A DNA stretch of 64,000 nucleotides. Source: Aurantibacter_A sp039941195. GTDB lineage: Bacteria; Bacteroidota; Bacteroidia; Flavobacteriales; Flavobacteriaceae. Below are positions 53,226-63,368 of the stretch, one piece after another (position 1 is the stretch's first letter; each line of letters opens with the position of its first letter). Position numbers and translations under genes: made by a program. The notes beneath the pieces are model-generated. The model saw only the letters and a program-made list of their open reading frames with translations. It was not told the origin of the DNA and made no database searches. The stretch covers positions 1 to 64,000 of the forward strand of contig NZ_JBDVFA010000060.1 of NCBI RefSeq assembly GCF_039941195.1. Direction: 5' to 3'.

Positions 53226-56200
53226 TAGAAAAGGAAGCCAAAATATCATTAAATCATCCTAATACATCATCTTTCGACCCATTTTCGGGTCCAAAAATTG
53301 AACGTGTAGTATGCACAACACGTTCACAAGAAGAAATTTGGACTGGATGTAAATTAAGTGGTGACAATGCTAACAAAGCCTATAACGAGTCTATTTCTTT
53401 AAAATTAATTGGCGACCTTAAAATTAAAGCCCTAAAACAAGCCTTACAAACTTTAATTCAAAGACATGAATCTTTACGGTCTACTTTTAGTACAGATGGC
53501 CGTTTTATGACCATATTCTCTGAACTAGAGACTAAAATTGAATTCTTAGACATAAGTGATCTTCAAGAAGATTTAAAGAAACATGCCCTATCAGAATATT
53601 TAAAAGCAGATGCAAATCATCTTTTTGATTTAAATAAAGGTCCTTTATTGAAACCGGGAATTATTAAAACTAGTTTCAGCGAACACATTTTTGTAATTAC
53701 CGCCCATCACATTGTTTGCGATGGCTGGTCAATTGGCATTATGCTTCAAGATTTGGGGGCTTTATATTCTGCATTTGCAACAAACAAAGCTCCTAAACTA
53801 CCAGAACCAGAGAGTTTTTATTCCTATGCTGATGAACAAAATCAATACACTCATAGTTCAGCTTATAATCAAACTGAACAATACTGGCTTGACCTCTACA
53901 AAAATGACGTGCCTCTTGTAGATTTACCTACAGATTATCCTCGTCCTGCAAATAGAGAATTCTCCAGTGCACGACTTGATTTTCCTATGGATTCTGATTT
54001 ACTCGAATCTTTAAAAAAAACTGGTGTAAATGCTGGATGCAGCTTAGTTTCTTCGCTTTTATCAAGTTTTGAAGTATTCCTACATCAGCTAATAAACAAA
54101 GATGATTTGGTTGTAGGACTCCCCGCAGCTGGTCAATCAGCAGCTGGTAAAATGCAACTTGTAGGACATTGTGTTAACATCTTACCATTGCGTAGTAAAC
54201 TTAACTCAAAAACCTCTTTCAACACCTATCTTAAAAAGCGCAAAACCGAACTTTTTGATGCTTACGAACATCAACAATTTAGTGTTGGACATTTACTGCA
54301 AAAATTACCAATCGCAAGAGATGCAGCTAGAGTACCGTTAGTCCCAGTTGTTTTTAATATCGACCTCGGACTTACGGACGGTGTTAATTTCGAAGGTCTA
54401 ACATATGAATTAACAAGCAACCCAAGAGAATTCGAAACTTTTGAAATATTCTTAAATGCAAGTGGTGATGCCGATGGATTAGTTTTTGAATGGTCGTATA
54501 ACACTGCTTTATTTAAAGCGAGTACAATACAAAAGATGATGTTATCTTTTGAATCACTACTAAAAAAATTGGTTGAAAATCCGGATGAAATGATTTCTAA
54601 AATCGCAACATCAGATTATTCATCAAAGTATAAAAATCTCAATAATACCTGTAATAATTTTTCATCATTAGCATTACCAGATTTAATAAAAGAACAAGTT
54701 AAAAGAACGCCTAATAATTCTGCTCTTGTTTATAATAATACTGAATTAAGTTATGTAGAGTTACAAAGCAAGGTAAATCAATTATCCAATTATTTAATAG
54801 AATCGGGTATTAAACCGGGAGATTTAATAGGCGTTTCTTTACAACGCTCCGCTGAGCTGCCCATTCTGTTATTAGCTATTTTACAAAGTAGTGCGGCCTT
54901 CGTACCGATTGATCCAAAATATCCCGCTGCAAGATTGGAATATATGTTGGAAGATTCGGAAACCAAATTCTTAATTACCTCAAAAGAAATTTCTGCAGCA
55001 TTCCCAGCAACTATAAATTTGCAATTTATTGAAGACCTTTTTGTTGCTGCCAAGGATTACTCAAAAAAACCTATTGCAGAATTCGTAGCACCAGAAACTT
55101 TAGCTTATCACATATACACTTCGGGGTCTACCGGCAAACCTAAGGGTGTACAAGCAAACCATAAGAGTTTAGTAAACTTTTTATGCAGTATGGCAAAAGA
55201 ACCTGGGTTAACAGAAGAAGACCGTGTGCTATCCGTAACATCCATGTCTTTTGACCCCGTATTTCTTGAACTATTTTTACCATTAATAACAGGTGCTACT
55301 ATTGTTCTCGCTAATGATGAAATGGCTAGAGATGGAAGGCTATTGCTTGATTTTTTAAAAACTGAAAGCATCACTATGCTTCAAGCAACGCCTACAACTT
55401 GGCAAATGCTAATTGATGTTGGCTGGAAAAAGCCTTTACCTTTAAAAGCTTTATGCGGTGGTGAAGCACTAACGAGACAGCTTGCAAATCAACTTCTTGA
55501 GCGTTCTAAAGAACTATGGAATATTTACGGACCAACTGAAACAACTGTTTGGTCTGTTATAAATAAAATTAATAGTGGCAATGACATAATTACGATAGGT
55601 AAACCTATTGCCAATATGCAACTATATCTTTTAGACAATAATAACCAGTTGGTTGCTCCAGGAGACATCGGAGAAATATGTATTGCCGGTGCAGGAATGA
55701 CACTTGGGTACTGGAATAGACCTGATCTTAATAAAAAACTGTTTATAGAGAACCCTTTTAGTCAAGAATATAAATTACTATACAAATCTGGAGATTTAGG
55801 TAAACTATTGCCAAATGGTGAAATTCAATGCTTAGGACGCGTAGACCATCAAATAAAAATTAGAGGATATAGAATTGAACCAGGCGAGATAGAAAACGCA
55901 ATTATGTCACTTGATGGTGTGCAAAATGCAGTTGTAGTAGCCCACTCAAATAAACTCAGAACATATGTAGTTCCATGCTGCAAATTAGAGTCAGATGATA
56001 ATCAAATAAACGTTTGGCGGAAAACTTTAAAATTAGACTTACCTCCACATTACATACCTCAAGAGTTTATAGTTTTAGATGAATTGCCAAAAACTCCAAA
56101 CGGAAAAATTGACCGAAAATCTTTAATGGAGCCTAAAGAGGCTGAATTAGATATACCAACATTTACTAGTCCAGCATCAAAAAATGAACAACTTGTTGCA

Positions 56201-57211
56201 AAAATTTGGCAAAGTGCACTTGAAATAGAAGACATCGACGTCAATAGCAACTTCTTTGAAATGGGTGGTCATTCGATTATTGCAGTAAAAGTGATGACCT
56301 TAATTGAAGAAAAAACTGGCAAACGTTTGCCATTATCTTCTCTTTTTGAACACTCTACAATAAAAAAACTAGCAAAATTATTAGACGCTAATACAGAGAT
56401 AAAAACTAATTCTGTAATTGTTCCAATAAAACCAAAAGGCAATAAACCCCCTTTATTTATAGTACATGGAGCTGGATTAAACGTGTTAATTTTCAATGAA
56501 ATTGCAAATCAACTAGATCCTGAACAACCAGTATATGGCATTCAAGGTCAGCAAATTTTACCTAAAGACAAACCACTTCCAACTATTGAAGAAATTGCAA
56601 CTAAATACGTGGCCAACATAATTGAAGCACACCCTGAAGGTCCATACGCCTTAGCTGGATACTCTTTAGGAGGATATATCGCCTATGAAATGGCAAAGCA
56701 ACTAAAATTAGCTGGAAAAAATGTAAGTATGCTCGCCATACTTGATACTTACGTAGACCCTCACTTTAATTATTCATCCCCTATTCGAAAACAAATGGCC
56801 ACAACCGGCTATCATATTGAAAGACTAACAAATCTGTTAAAAGAGATGACAACTAGTTTTAAAGATTTAAAATATCATACTGCTAGGAAAATTAAAGAGA
56901 TATTTTTTGGTGCAAACAGATATACAGATGAAGATGAAATGAAAAATCAGGGTCATAATACAATTGATAAACGGGTATTTAAAATAATGAATAACTATCA
57001 TATTATTCCAGATGACATACAAATAGATTTATTACGAGCTGAAGAAAAAATATATCATTTACACGACCCAAAAACATTAGGGTGGCAAGAAATTGCTTTA
57101 GCTGGAGTTGAAATTCATAATGTACCCGGTCATCACCTAAATATGCTTGTTTCTCCAAATGCTAAAACAACAGGTAAAACTTTACAAAACGTATTAGATC
57201 AACGGAATTAG
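53222..57211 (+). CDS. Nonribosomal peptide synthetase terminal module: C-A-PCP-TE
   Basis: 1,329 residues, start codon overlapping the upstream stop by 4 nt (ATGA), so coupled. Condensation domain (about 25-450) with intact HHIVCDG (His163, Asp167). Adenylation domain (about 480-960; YHIYTSGSTGKPKG, NGKID), carrier (Ser1018 in MGGHSI) and type I thioesterase (about 1070-1329; Ser1148 in GYSLGGY, Asp1175 in ILDTY, His1304 in PGHHLN). The preceding protein ends in the aminotransferase-C linker, so the two work as one line. By-eye specificity residues D-P-L-Q-C-G-I-V-W-K recall glycine-type codes of the DILQ...IWK form, weakly. Release could be hydrolysis or cyclisation by an amine. Confidence 0.94.
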   Translation: MIEKEAKISLNHPNTSSFDPFSGPKIERVVCTTRSQEEIWTGCKLSGDNANKAYNESISLKLIGDLKIKALKQALQTLIQRHESLRSTFSTDGRFMTIFSELETKIEFLDISDLQEDLKKHALSEYLKADANHLFDLNKGPLLKPGIIKTSFSEHIFVITAHHIVCDGWSIGIMLQDLGALYSAFATNKAPKLPEPESFYSYADEQNQYTHSSAYNQTEQYWLDLYKNDVPLVDLPTDYPRPANREFSSARLDFPMDSDLLESLKKTGVNAGCSLVSSLLSSFEVFLHQLINKDDLVVGLPAAGQSAAGKMQLVGHCVNILPLRSKLNSKTSFNTYLKKRKTELFDAYEHQQFSVGHLLQKLPIARDAARVPLVPVVFNIDLGLTDGVNFEGLTYELTSNPREFETFEIFLNASGDADGLVFEWSYNTALFKASTIQKMMLSFESLLKKLVENPDEMISKIATSDYSSKYKNLNNTCNNFSSLALPDLIKEQVKRTPNNSALVYNNTELSYVELQSKVNQLSNYLIESGIKPGDLIGVSLQRSAELPILLLAILQSSAAFVPIDPKYPAARLEYMLEDSETKFLITSKEISAAFPATINLQFIEDLFVAAKDYSKKPIAEFVAPETLAYHIYTSGSTGKPKGVQANHKSLVNFLCSMAKEPGLTEEDRVLSVTSMSFDPVFLELFLPLITGATIVLANDEMARDGRLLLDFLKTESITMLQATPTTWQMLIDVGWKKPLPLKALCGGEALTRQLANQLLERSKELWNIYGPTETTVWSVINKINSGNDIITIGKPIANMQLYLLDNNNQLVAPGDIGEICIAGAGMTLGYWNRPDLNKKLFIENPFSQEYKLLYKSGDLGKLLPNGEIQCLGRVDHQIKIRGYRIEPGEIENAIMSLDGVQNAVVVAHSNKLRTYVVPCCKLESDDNQINVWRKTLKLDLPPHYIPQEFIVLDELPKTPNGKIDRKSLMEPKEAELDIPTFTSPASKNEQLVAKIWQSALEIEDIDVNSNFFEMGGHSIIAVKVMTLIEEKTGKRLPLSSLFEHSTIKKLAKLLDANTEIKTNSVIVPIKPKGNKPPLFIVHGAGLNVLIFNEIANQLDPEQPVYGIQGQQILPKDKPLPTIEEIATKYVANIIEAHPEGPYALAGYSLGGYIAYEMAKQLKLAGKNVSMLAILDTYVDPHFNYSSPIRKQMATTGYHIERLTNLLKEMTTSFKDLKYHTARKIKEIFFGANRYTDEDEMKNQGHNTIDKRVFKIMNNYHIIPDDIQIDLLRAEEKIYHLHDPKTLGWQEIALAGVEIHNVPGHHLNMLVSPNAKTTGKTLQNVLDQRN

Positions 57212-57763
57212 AATTATCTTATGTAGTACAAATACCTTCTCAATTTAAACGAATTTTTACAAAAAATAGTAAGGGTAATTGAATAGAAAGATACAATCAA
57301 CACATAGCTTACCAATCAACCCACTTTTTCAAGACGAAATACTATTTGAACTTAGTCGATTTTATTAGGATTTAGTCGAGCTATAAATCCTAATAATTTA
57401 AATATAAATCCAGTCTAAATAATCATCATAATCACTACATAATATATTGATTTTTAAATATTTAGCCTTAAAATAAATCAAAAAAATTAAGAAACTATTA
57501 TATACCAAATCACATATTTAATTGATTCAATTGTGTGATTTAAGACTAATATTTATCTTAGCTTTCAATCAATTTAACTATTCCCCGAAACCGTTGAATT
57601 CCTACACATTTATGTTGATAAATCATCAATAATTACAAACAAAAAACAAGCAAATTTTCGATCAATAATTTAATCTCTTACTAATTCCAAATTGGTTGCA
57701 ATTTTAGAGATTTTACGCGCAAGCGCTATTGACATAAATAAATTGATAGTCAGAAGTTGATTT
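57212..57763. other. Intergenic region between synthase operon and exopolysaccharide locus
   Basis: AT-rich, no ORF. Contains the inverted repeat at 57362-57396; otherwise nothing recognised. Presumed to hold the promoter of the polysaccharide locus. Confidence 0.5.
57362..57396. terminator. Inverted repeat, possible terminator of the synthase operon
   Basis: 13-bp stem TTATTAGGATTTA / TAAATCCTAATAA with a 9-nt loop. AT-rich and with only a weak T-run (TTTA), so a terminator is likely but not certain. Confidence 0.5.
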
Positions 57764-59119
57764 ATGAAAAAATATAAAAATTCAGACTTCATTATACCTA
57801 TATCCGTAATGTTACAGTTATGTATCATTAATGGTATTTTCGCCTATCTTATACCTGAAACCTATTTTGATTTCTCTCGTATACTATATTATAATGCTTC
57901 ATGGATCGTAATTATTAATGGAGTCCAGTACTACCCTTTCGCTCGTAAAGATCGTTTTTTTACTAAAATTAAAAAGGTATTACAACTATATATCGTTTAT
58001 GGCCTGGCGTATTTCGCACTTCTAAGTTTTATGGATGAAAAATATGAAACCATACAATATTATATCTTAGTATATGTACTATTATGCCTTGCTTTATTCA
58101 CCTACAGAGCCTTTTTCTTTTGGTTAAGAAGTAAATATAGATCTGGAGGAGGAAACTCGGTAAAAAGTGTTATTCTAGGCGGTGATGAAAACCTTGATAA
58201 AATTCAAAAAGTATTTGATGTACCTGATTTAGGCTATCGATATAGTGGCTTTTTTAGCGACACCTATTCCGATAAAATGGGATATTTAGGAAAGGTAGAA
58301 GATAGTTTCCTTTATATTCTGGAAAATGATATTGATGAAATTTATTGTGAGGCATCTAAGTTTAACCCACAAGAATTGAAAAACTTAATAGGATTTGCAG
58401 ATAATAATCTTATTAAATTCAAAGTCCTATTAGACAACAAAGAAATGTTCTCAAGAGCAATGTCTATAGAGCTATTTGATAACATCCCAGTTCTAAACTT
58501 AAGAAATGTACCTTTAGACACAGAATATGCGCGTATTACCAAAAGAACTTTCGACATTTTATTTTCTTCACTGGTAATAATCACAATACTATCTTGGTTA
58601 AGCCCATTGTTATTTATACTTATTAAACTAGAATCTAAAGGAAACCTATATTTTAAACAAAAAAGACATGGTTTTAAACGTCAAGTATTTTGGTGTTATA
58701 AATTTAGGTCTATGGTCTCTAATAAAAGTTCTGATACAATTATGGCTACAAAAAATGATGCCAGAGTAACAAAGATTGGTAATTTCTTAAGGAAAACTAG
58801 TATTGACGAACTACCTCAATTTTTCAATGTATTTAAAGGAGATATGAGCGTAGTAGGCCCTCGACCTCATATGGAATTACATACCGACCACTACGAAACC
58901 TCTGTGGATAAATATCTTGTACGACATTTTGTAAAACCTGGTATTACTGGACTTGCTCAAACTAAAGGTTATAGGGGAGAAATAGAAAATAAATACGATA
59001 TACAGAACCGTGTAAGACTGGATATTTTTTATGTTGAAAAATGGTCTTTATGGTTAGATTTGTCGATAATTTTTGACACAATTGCTAATATTTTTAAAAA
59101 GGAAGAAAAAGCATATTGA
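57764..59119 (+). CDS. Polyprenyl-phosphate sugar-1-phosphate transferase (WcaJ/WbaP type)
   Basis: 451 residues. It starts glycan assembly by moving a sugar-1-phosphate to undecaprenyl phosphate. Four N-terminal TM helices, a CoA-binding-3-like middle domain (VKSVILGGDENLDKIQ), then one TM segment and the catalytic bacterial sugar transferase domain (about 260-451; KRTFDILFSSLVII, FKQKRHGFKRQVFWCYKFRS, TSIDELPQFFNVFKGDMSVV, GPRP, PGITGLAQTKGYRG). First gene of the polysaccharide locus. The sugar cannot be predicted. Confidence 0.93.
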   Translation: MKKYKNSDFIIPISVMLQLCIINGIFAYLIPETYFDFSRILYYNASWIVIINGVQYYPFARKDRFFTKIKKVLQLYIVYGLAYFALLSFMDEKYETIQYYILVYVLLCLALFTYRAFFFWLRSKYRSGGGNSVKSVILGGDENLDKIQKVFDVPDLGYRYSGFFSDTYSDKMGYLGKVEDSFLYILENDIDEIYCEASKFNPQELKNLIGFADNNLIKFKVLLDNKEMFSRAMSIELFDNIPVLNLRNVPLDTEYARITKRTFDILFSSLVIITILSWLSPLLFILIKLESKGNLYFKQKRHGFKRQVFWCYKFRSMVSNKSSDTIMATKNDARVTKIGNFLRKTSIDELPQFFNVFKGDMSVVGPRPHMELHTDHYETSVDKYLVRHFVKPGITGLAQTKGYRGEIENKYDIQNRVRLDIFYVEKWSLWLDLSIIFDTIANIFKKEEKAY

Positions 59120-59264
59120 CAGTAAATTCATAACAATACTGAAAGACAAACCATAAAACGTCACGTTTGACGATCTTATTTTGGGCCACCATAATGATTA
59201 ACTTACTTTACCCATTACTAAACACATAGCATCTTTTTTAAGATTAGATTATTAAAAGAATAAA

Positions 59265-60089
59265 ATGAAAAAAATTAATCTCATTAAGCAATTAAATCTA
59301 ACGCAGAATTATTTGAGCGCATTACGTGCCATATTTGTTATTGCTACATCGATGGCTATAAGTTCTTGTGGAAATACTAAAGGCGCAACCTATTTTTACG
59401 AAACCCCTGACACACAATTTGTTACATCGACCGAAGACTTAGAACCAATAATTCAAGAAAACGACTTATTAAGCATTACGGTTAGTAGTATAAACCCTGA
59501 AGCTGCTGAAATGTTTAATGATTCAAACATATCACAAGCACAAACAGCAAATGCCGTAGGAAATGTGGCTAATATCTCTGGGTATTTAGTAGATCAAGAT
59601 GGTTTTATTAGATTCCCGGTTTTAGGAAAAATAAAGGCATCTGGTAAAACTAAAAAAGCATTAAGAGAAGAGATAACTTCAATTTTAGACGATCGCAAAT
59701 TACTGCTTGATCCAATTGTAGATATTCGTTATTTAAATTACAAAGTATCTGTTTTAGGAGAGGTTAAAAACCCCACTGTTTTAACTGTTCCAAGCGAAAA
59801 AATATCAATTTTTGAGGCACTAGGCTTAGCAGGTGACATCACCATATATGGTGTTAAAGAAAATGTTGTTATTTTAAGAGAAGAAGGTGGTGTTAAAAAA
59901 TTAGCCAGAGTTGATTTAACGACAGATGACATATTTAGCTCGCCATATTACTACCTAAAATCGAACGACGTTGTATATGTAGCTGCGAATAAAACAAGAA
60001 TTTCAAGTTCAAGTCAAGCTAATCTTTGGGTACCCGTTATTCTAAGTGCAATTTCACTTGGTATTGTAGCAATAGTAAACTTCAAATAA
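59265..60089 (+). CDS. Wza-like polysaccharide export lipoprotein
   Basis: 274 residues. Lipoprotein signal ending in ISSCGN (lipid Cys about 37). The Poly_export domain (about 60-150; ENDLLSITVSSINPEAAEMF, GYLVDQDGFIRFPVLGKIKA) and SLBB repeat (about 155-235; VSVLGEVKNPTVLTV, ALGLAGDITIYGVKENVVIL) are clear, with a C-terminal TM helix for the outer membrane (LWVPVILSAISLGIVAIVNF). Forms the outer-membrane export channel with the Wzc-like protein encoded 7 nt downstream. Confidence 0.94.
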   Translation: MKKINLIKQLNLTQNYLSALRAIFVIATSMAISSCGNTKGATYFYETPDTQFVTSTEDLEPIIQENDLLSITVSSINPEAAEMFNDSNISQAQTANAVGNVANISGYLVDQDGFIRFPVLGKIKASGKTKKALREEITSILDDRKLLLDPIVDIRYLNYKVSVLGEVKNPTVLTVPSEKISIFEALGLAGDITIYGVKENVVILREEGGVKKLARVDLTTDDIFSSPYYYLKSNDVVYVAANKTRISSSSQANLWVPVILSAISLGIVAIVNFK

Positions 60090-60096
60090 TACTTAA

Positions 60097-62526
60097 ATGG
60101 CATCATCTCATAAGAACAGACCACAGGAAGAAGAAAATTTCTTGAGTGAATTATTCTCCAGATTTCTTCCTTTTTGGCCACTATATGTTTTATTAGCCCT
60201 TATTGGGCTTTTTAGCGCTTGGACCTATTTAAAGTTTACAACTCCTATTTATGAAGCCTCGGCGACCTTGCTCATAAAAGATGAGAACAAAGGTGTAGAC
60301 GATGCAAAAATGTTAGAATCAATCGACCCTTTCGATTCTAAAAAAATTGTAGAAAATGAAATAGAAGTATTGCAGTCAAGAACTTTATTGGATAAAGTAG
60401 TTACAGAATTGCATTTATATGCTCCTGTAATGGAAGAAAAATCTTTCGGAGAATCGTCTGCATATTCTATTTCTCCTATTTCTATTGAATTAAAAGACCC
60501 TAGTGCTATTCCGCTATATTCACCTGATAAACCCGTAAAATATTATTTTACGCATTATCCTGAAAAAAAATCGGTTTTAGTTAACGGAAAAACATACCGT
60601 ACTGATGAATGGATTACAACATCCAATTTTGGAGAGATTAAATTTAACACTACTAAAAATATAAGTGCAAGTAAAAAAGGCAAACTTTATTACACTCTTT
60701 ATAATCCTAGGTACATTACTGACTATTTATTGAGCAACCTTTCTGCTGGGGCCACGACTAAACTTTCGACTGTTGTTAAGGTAACTTTTACTGACCCAGA
60801 CCCCAAGCAAGCAGAAGATATTTTGAATGCACTTATTTATGCATATAATCAAAAAGCAGTTAATGACCGTAATAGGCTCGCCAATAACACCTTAGAATTT
60901 ATTGAAGAAAGAATGAATAAGGTTAAGGAGGAGCTTGGTAGTCTGGAACAAGAAATACAAGAATTTAGATCCAACAAAGGAGTAATAGACCTTAGTGAAC
61001 AAGGTAAACTTTACCTTCAAGACATGGGTTCTTATGATAGACAAATGGCATCAGCCCGTCAACAAATTGCTGTACTCGACCAAGTTGAAGATTATATAAA
61101 ATCAAATAATACTCAAGGTGGAATCGTGCCCTCTAGCCTAGGTGTAAATGACCCTGCATTAACGCAACTACTTAATAAATTATACGACTCTGAGATAAAA
61201 TATGAAAAACTCAGGAAAACAACAGCTGAAAATAATCCCATTTTAACCTCGGTTTCTAATGAAATAAGAAAAATTAGACCTAGTATTTTAGAAAACGTTC
61301 AGAATCAAAAAAGTAATCTAGAGGCTAGTTTAACCAATCTTGGGCAAAGCGCTGGTTCTTCAAGAAGTGCCTTAAAAGCTATTCCAGAAAAAGAAAAGCA
61401 ACTTCTTGAAATTAGCAGAAGAAAAGCTATTAAAAGTAATCTTTTCTCCTTTTTACAACAAAAAAGGGAAGAAACAGCACTTACCTACGCCCCTAGCAAC
61501 CAGGAAAGTCAGATTGTAGATTTAGCACAAGCATCTTTTGATCCCGTTAGTCCAAATGGTAAATTAATCTATTTAATAGCCTTAGCCTTTTCTGTTTCAC
61601 TAGGTTTACTCTATGTTATCGTCAAAGAATTTTTAAATAGAAAAATTCTATTCCGTTCAGAAATTGAAAAATATACTTCAATTCCAATTATTGCTGAAAT
61701 ACCTTATGTTGAAACCAAGGACATGGCAAAAATTGATATTTCAGAAAATTCGAATACTTCAGGCAACAAAGTACAAGGTAAAAAATCAACACGTAAAAAA
61801 ACGAGACCGCTCAATAGCACTTCTGTTTTAGTAGGACAAGAGCCTTACTTACAAGATTATTTTAGACAACTTGGTGCGTCTTTAGGCTTATACAGTAGAA
61901 ACTTTAACAAAAAGACCATATTAGCAACTTCAAGCATTTCTGGAGAAGGTAAGAGTTTCATTTGTACAAATCTTGCCAATAGCATCGCTAAATCAGGCAA
62001 AAAAGTTGTATTAGTCGATGTTGATTTTATTCGACCAAACACTTCAAAACAGTTTAACCTCTTAAAAAGCAAAGGTATACTTGATTATTTAAGAGGAAAC
62101 AGTGGCTTAACTGAAATTGTAAATTCAACTTCAATAAACAAGAATTTGAGTGTGGTTTCAGTAGGTATCAGAGATGGAGATGACCACACCAACCTTTTAT
62201 TAAATGGCAAACTCGATTTACTTTTCGAATTTTTAAAGAACAAGTTCGATTTTGTTATTATGGATGCACCTCCAATAGACCTGGTTGCTGATGTAAACCT
62301 CCTAGCGGAATTTTGTGATGAGTCTCTATTAATGGTTAGACACGGTCATACACCAAAGCAAATTGTAAAACATTTTGAACATTCGCATGTTCTAAAAAGA
62401 TTAAAGGATGTTTCGATAATCTTTAATGGTGTTAAAAAACGAGGCGCTTTAAACAAAGAAATAGGTTATGGATACGGTTATTCAGCTAAACATAGTCATA
62501 AATATGAGTATATGCCAGATGAATAA
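60097..62526 (+). CDS. Wzc-like chain-length determinant / BY-kinase
   Basis: 809 residues. Wzz domain with first TM (about 20-45, FLPFWPLYVLLALIGLFSAW), long coiled coil (about 260-440), GNVR-type region, second TM (about 490-508) and a cytoplasmic tyrosine kinase domain (about 580-770). The latter has Walker A SISGEGKSFICTNLA, Walker A' VVLVDVDFIRP and Walker B DFVIMDAPP. The C-terminal tail has a tyrosine cluster (YGYGYSAKHSHKYEY) as expected for autophosphorylation. Controls polymer length and export with the Wza-like protein. Confidence 0.95.
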   Translation: MASSHKNRPQEEENFLSELFSRFLPFWPLYVLLALIGLFSAWTYLKFTTPIYEASATLLIKDENKGVDDAKMLESIDPFDSKKIVENEIEVLQSRTLLDKVVTELHLYAPVMEEKSFGESSAYSISPISIELKDPSAIPLYSPDKPVKYYFTHYPEKKSVLVNGKTYRTDEWITTSNFGEIKFNTTKNISASKKGKLYYTLYNPRYITDYLLSNLSAGATTKLSTVVKVTFTDPDPKQAEDILNALIYAYNQKAVNDRNRLANNTLEFIEERMNKVKEELGSLEQEIQEFRSNKGVIDLSEQGKLYLQDMGSYDRQMASARQQIAVLDQVEDYIKSNNTQGGIVPSSLGVNDPALTQLLNKLYDSEIKYEKLRKTTAENNPILTSVSNEIRKIRPSILENVQNQKSNLEASLTNLGQSAGSSRSALKAIPEKEKQLLEISRRKAIKSNLFSFLQQKREETALTYAPSNQESQIVDLAQASFDPVSPNGKLIYLIALAFSVSLGLLYVIVKEFLNRKILFRSEIEKYTSIPIIAEIPYVETKDMAKIDISENSNTSGNKVQGKKSTRKKTRPLNSTSVLVGQEPYLQDYFRQLGASLGLYSRNFNKKTILATSSISGEGKSFICTNLANSIAKSGKKVVLVDVDFIRPNTSKQFNLLKSKGILDYLRGNSGLTEIVNSTSINKNLSVVSVGIRDGDDHTNLLLNGKLDLLFEFLKNKFDFVIMDAPPIDLVADVNLLAEFCDESLLMVRHGHTPKQIVKHFEHSHVLKRLKDVSIIFNGVKKRGALNKEIGYGYGYSAKHSHKYEYMPDE

Positions 62527-62602
62527 AATAATGCCTTAAAGAGCGAATCAATAAATAATTAAATTATAACATTAAGTTGTAAGTTCAACATTCACGAACC
62601 AA

Positions 62603-63310
62603 ATGAGCTTTAAAGAAAATTTAAAAGCATCTATAAAATCACAAGGTTGGCTTACCAAATTACTTCGTAATTACAGGGATGGGTTGCTCTTTACAAAATC
62701 TTATAAACGAAGTATTAAAGGGACAAACAATAAATTAAACATTAACAATTCGGCTAGATTTGTTAATAGTAGCATTATAATTAACGGTAACAATAACACT
62801 ATTAATATTGGAGCAGATTCATTTTTTAAGAATGTTGAAATCTTCATTAGCGGAAATTCAAATAGAATTGACATAGAGAAGCTCGTCTCTTTTAACAAAG
62901 GAGGATCACTTTGGGTAGAGGATGAGCATTGTAAAATAACAATTGGTATGGAAAGTACCTTTGAGAATGCTCATATTGCAGCAACGGAATCTAATTCAAA
63001 AATTACAATAGGTTCAGATTGTATGTTTGCTTATGACATAGATGTACGTACTGGGGATTCACATGCAATTTTAGACAATAGCACTAAAAAAAGAATTAAT
63101 GCAGCTCAAAACGTGAATATTGAAGATCATGTTTGGATTGGCGCACACGTTTCGATACTTAAAGGGGCCTATATTGCCTCAAATAGTATTGTTGCTACCA
63201 GATCTGTAGTTACCAAAAAATTTGAACAAAGAAATATCCTTTTGGCTGGTATTCCAGCAGTAGCGATAAAAGACAATATCATATGGACAAGGGAACGCAT
63301 CCCTGATTAG
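62603..63310 (+). CDS. Hexapeptide-repeat acyltransferase (WbbJ-like)
   Basis: 235 residues built from left-handed beta-helix repeats (INIGADSFFKNVEIFI, ITIGSDCMFAYDIDVRTGDS) and the catalytic region IEDHVWIGAHVSILKGAYIA with NSIVATRSVVTK. Probably O-acetylates a sugar of the polysaccharide. Typical length. N-terminal ~40 residues have no repeat. Fourth gene of the locus. Confidence 0.87.
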   Translation: MSFKENLKASIKSQGWLTKLLRNYRDGLLFTKSYKRSIKGTNNKLNINNSARFVNSSIIINGNNNTINIGADSFFKNVEIFISGNSNRIDIEKLVSFNKGGSLWVEDEHCKITIGMESTFENAHIAATESNSKITIGSDCMFAYDIDVRTGDSHAILDNSTKKRINAAQNVNIEDHVWIGAHVSILKGAYIASNSIVATRSVVTKKFEQRNILLAGIPAVAIKDNIIWTRERIPD

Positions 63311-63368
63311 AACAACAGGAACTTGTCAAATAATCGAAAACACATAACCATTAAATACCCGATTAACC

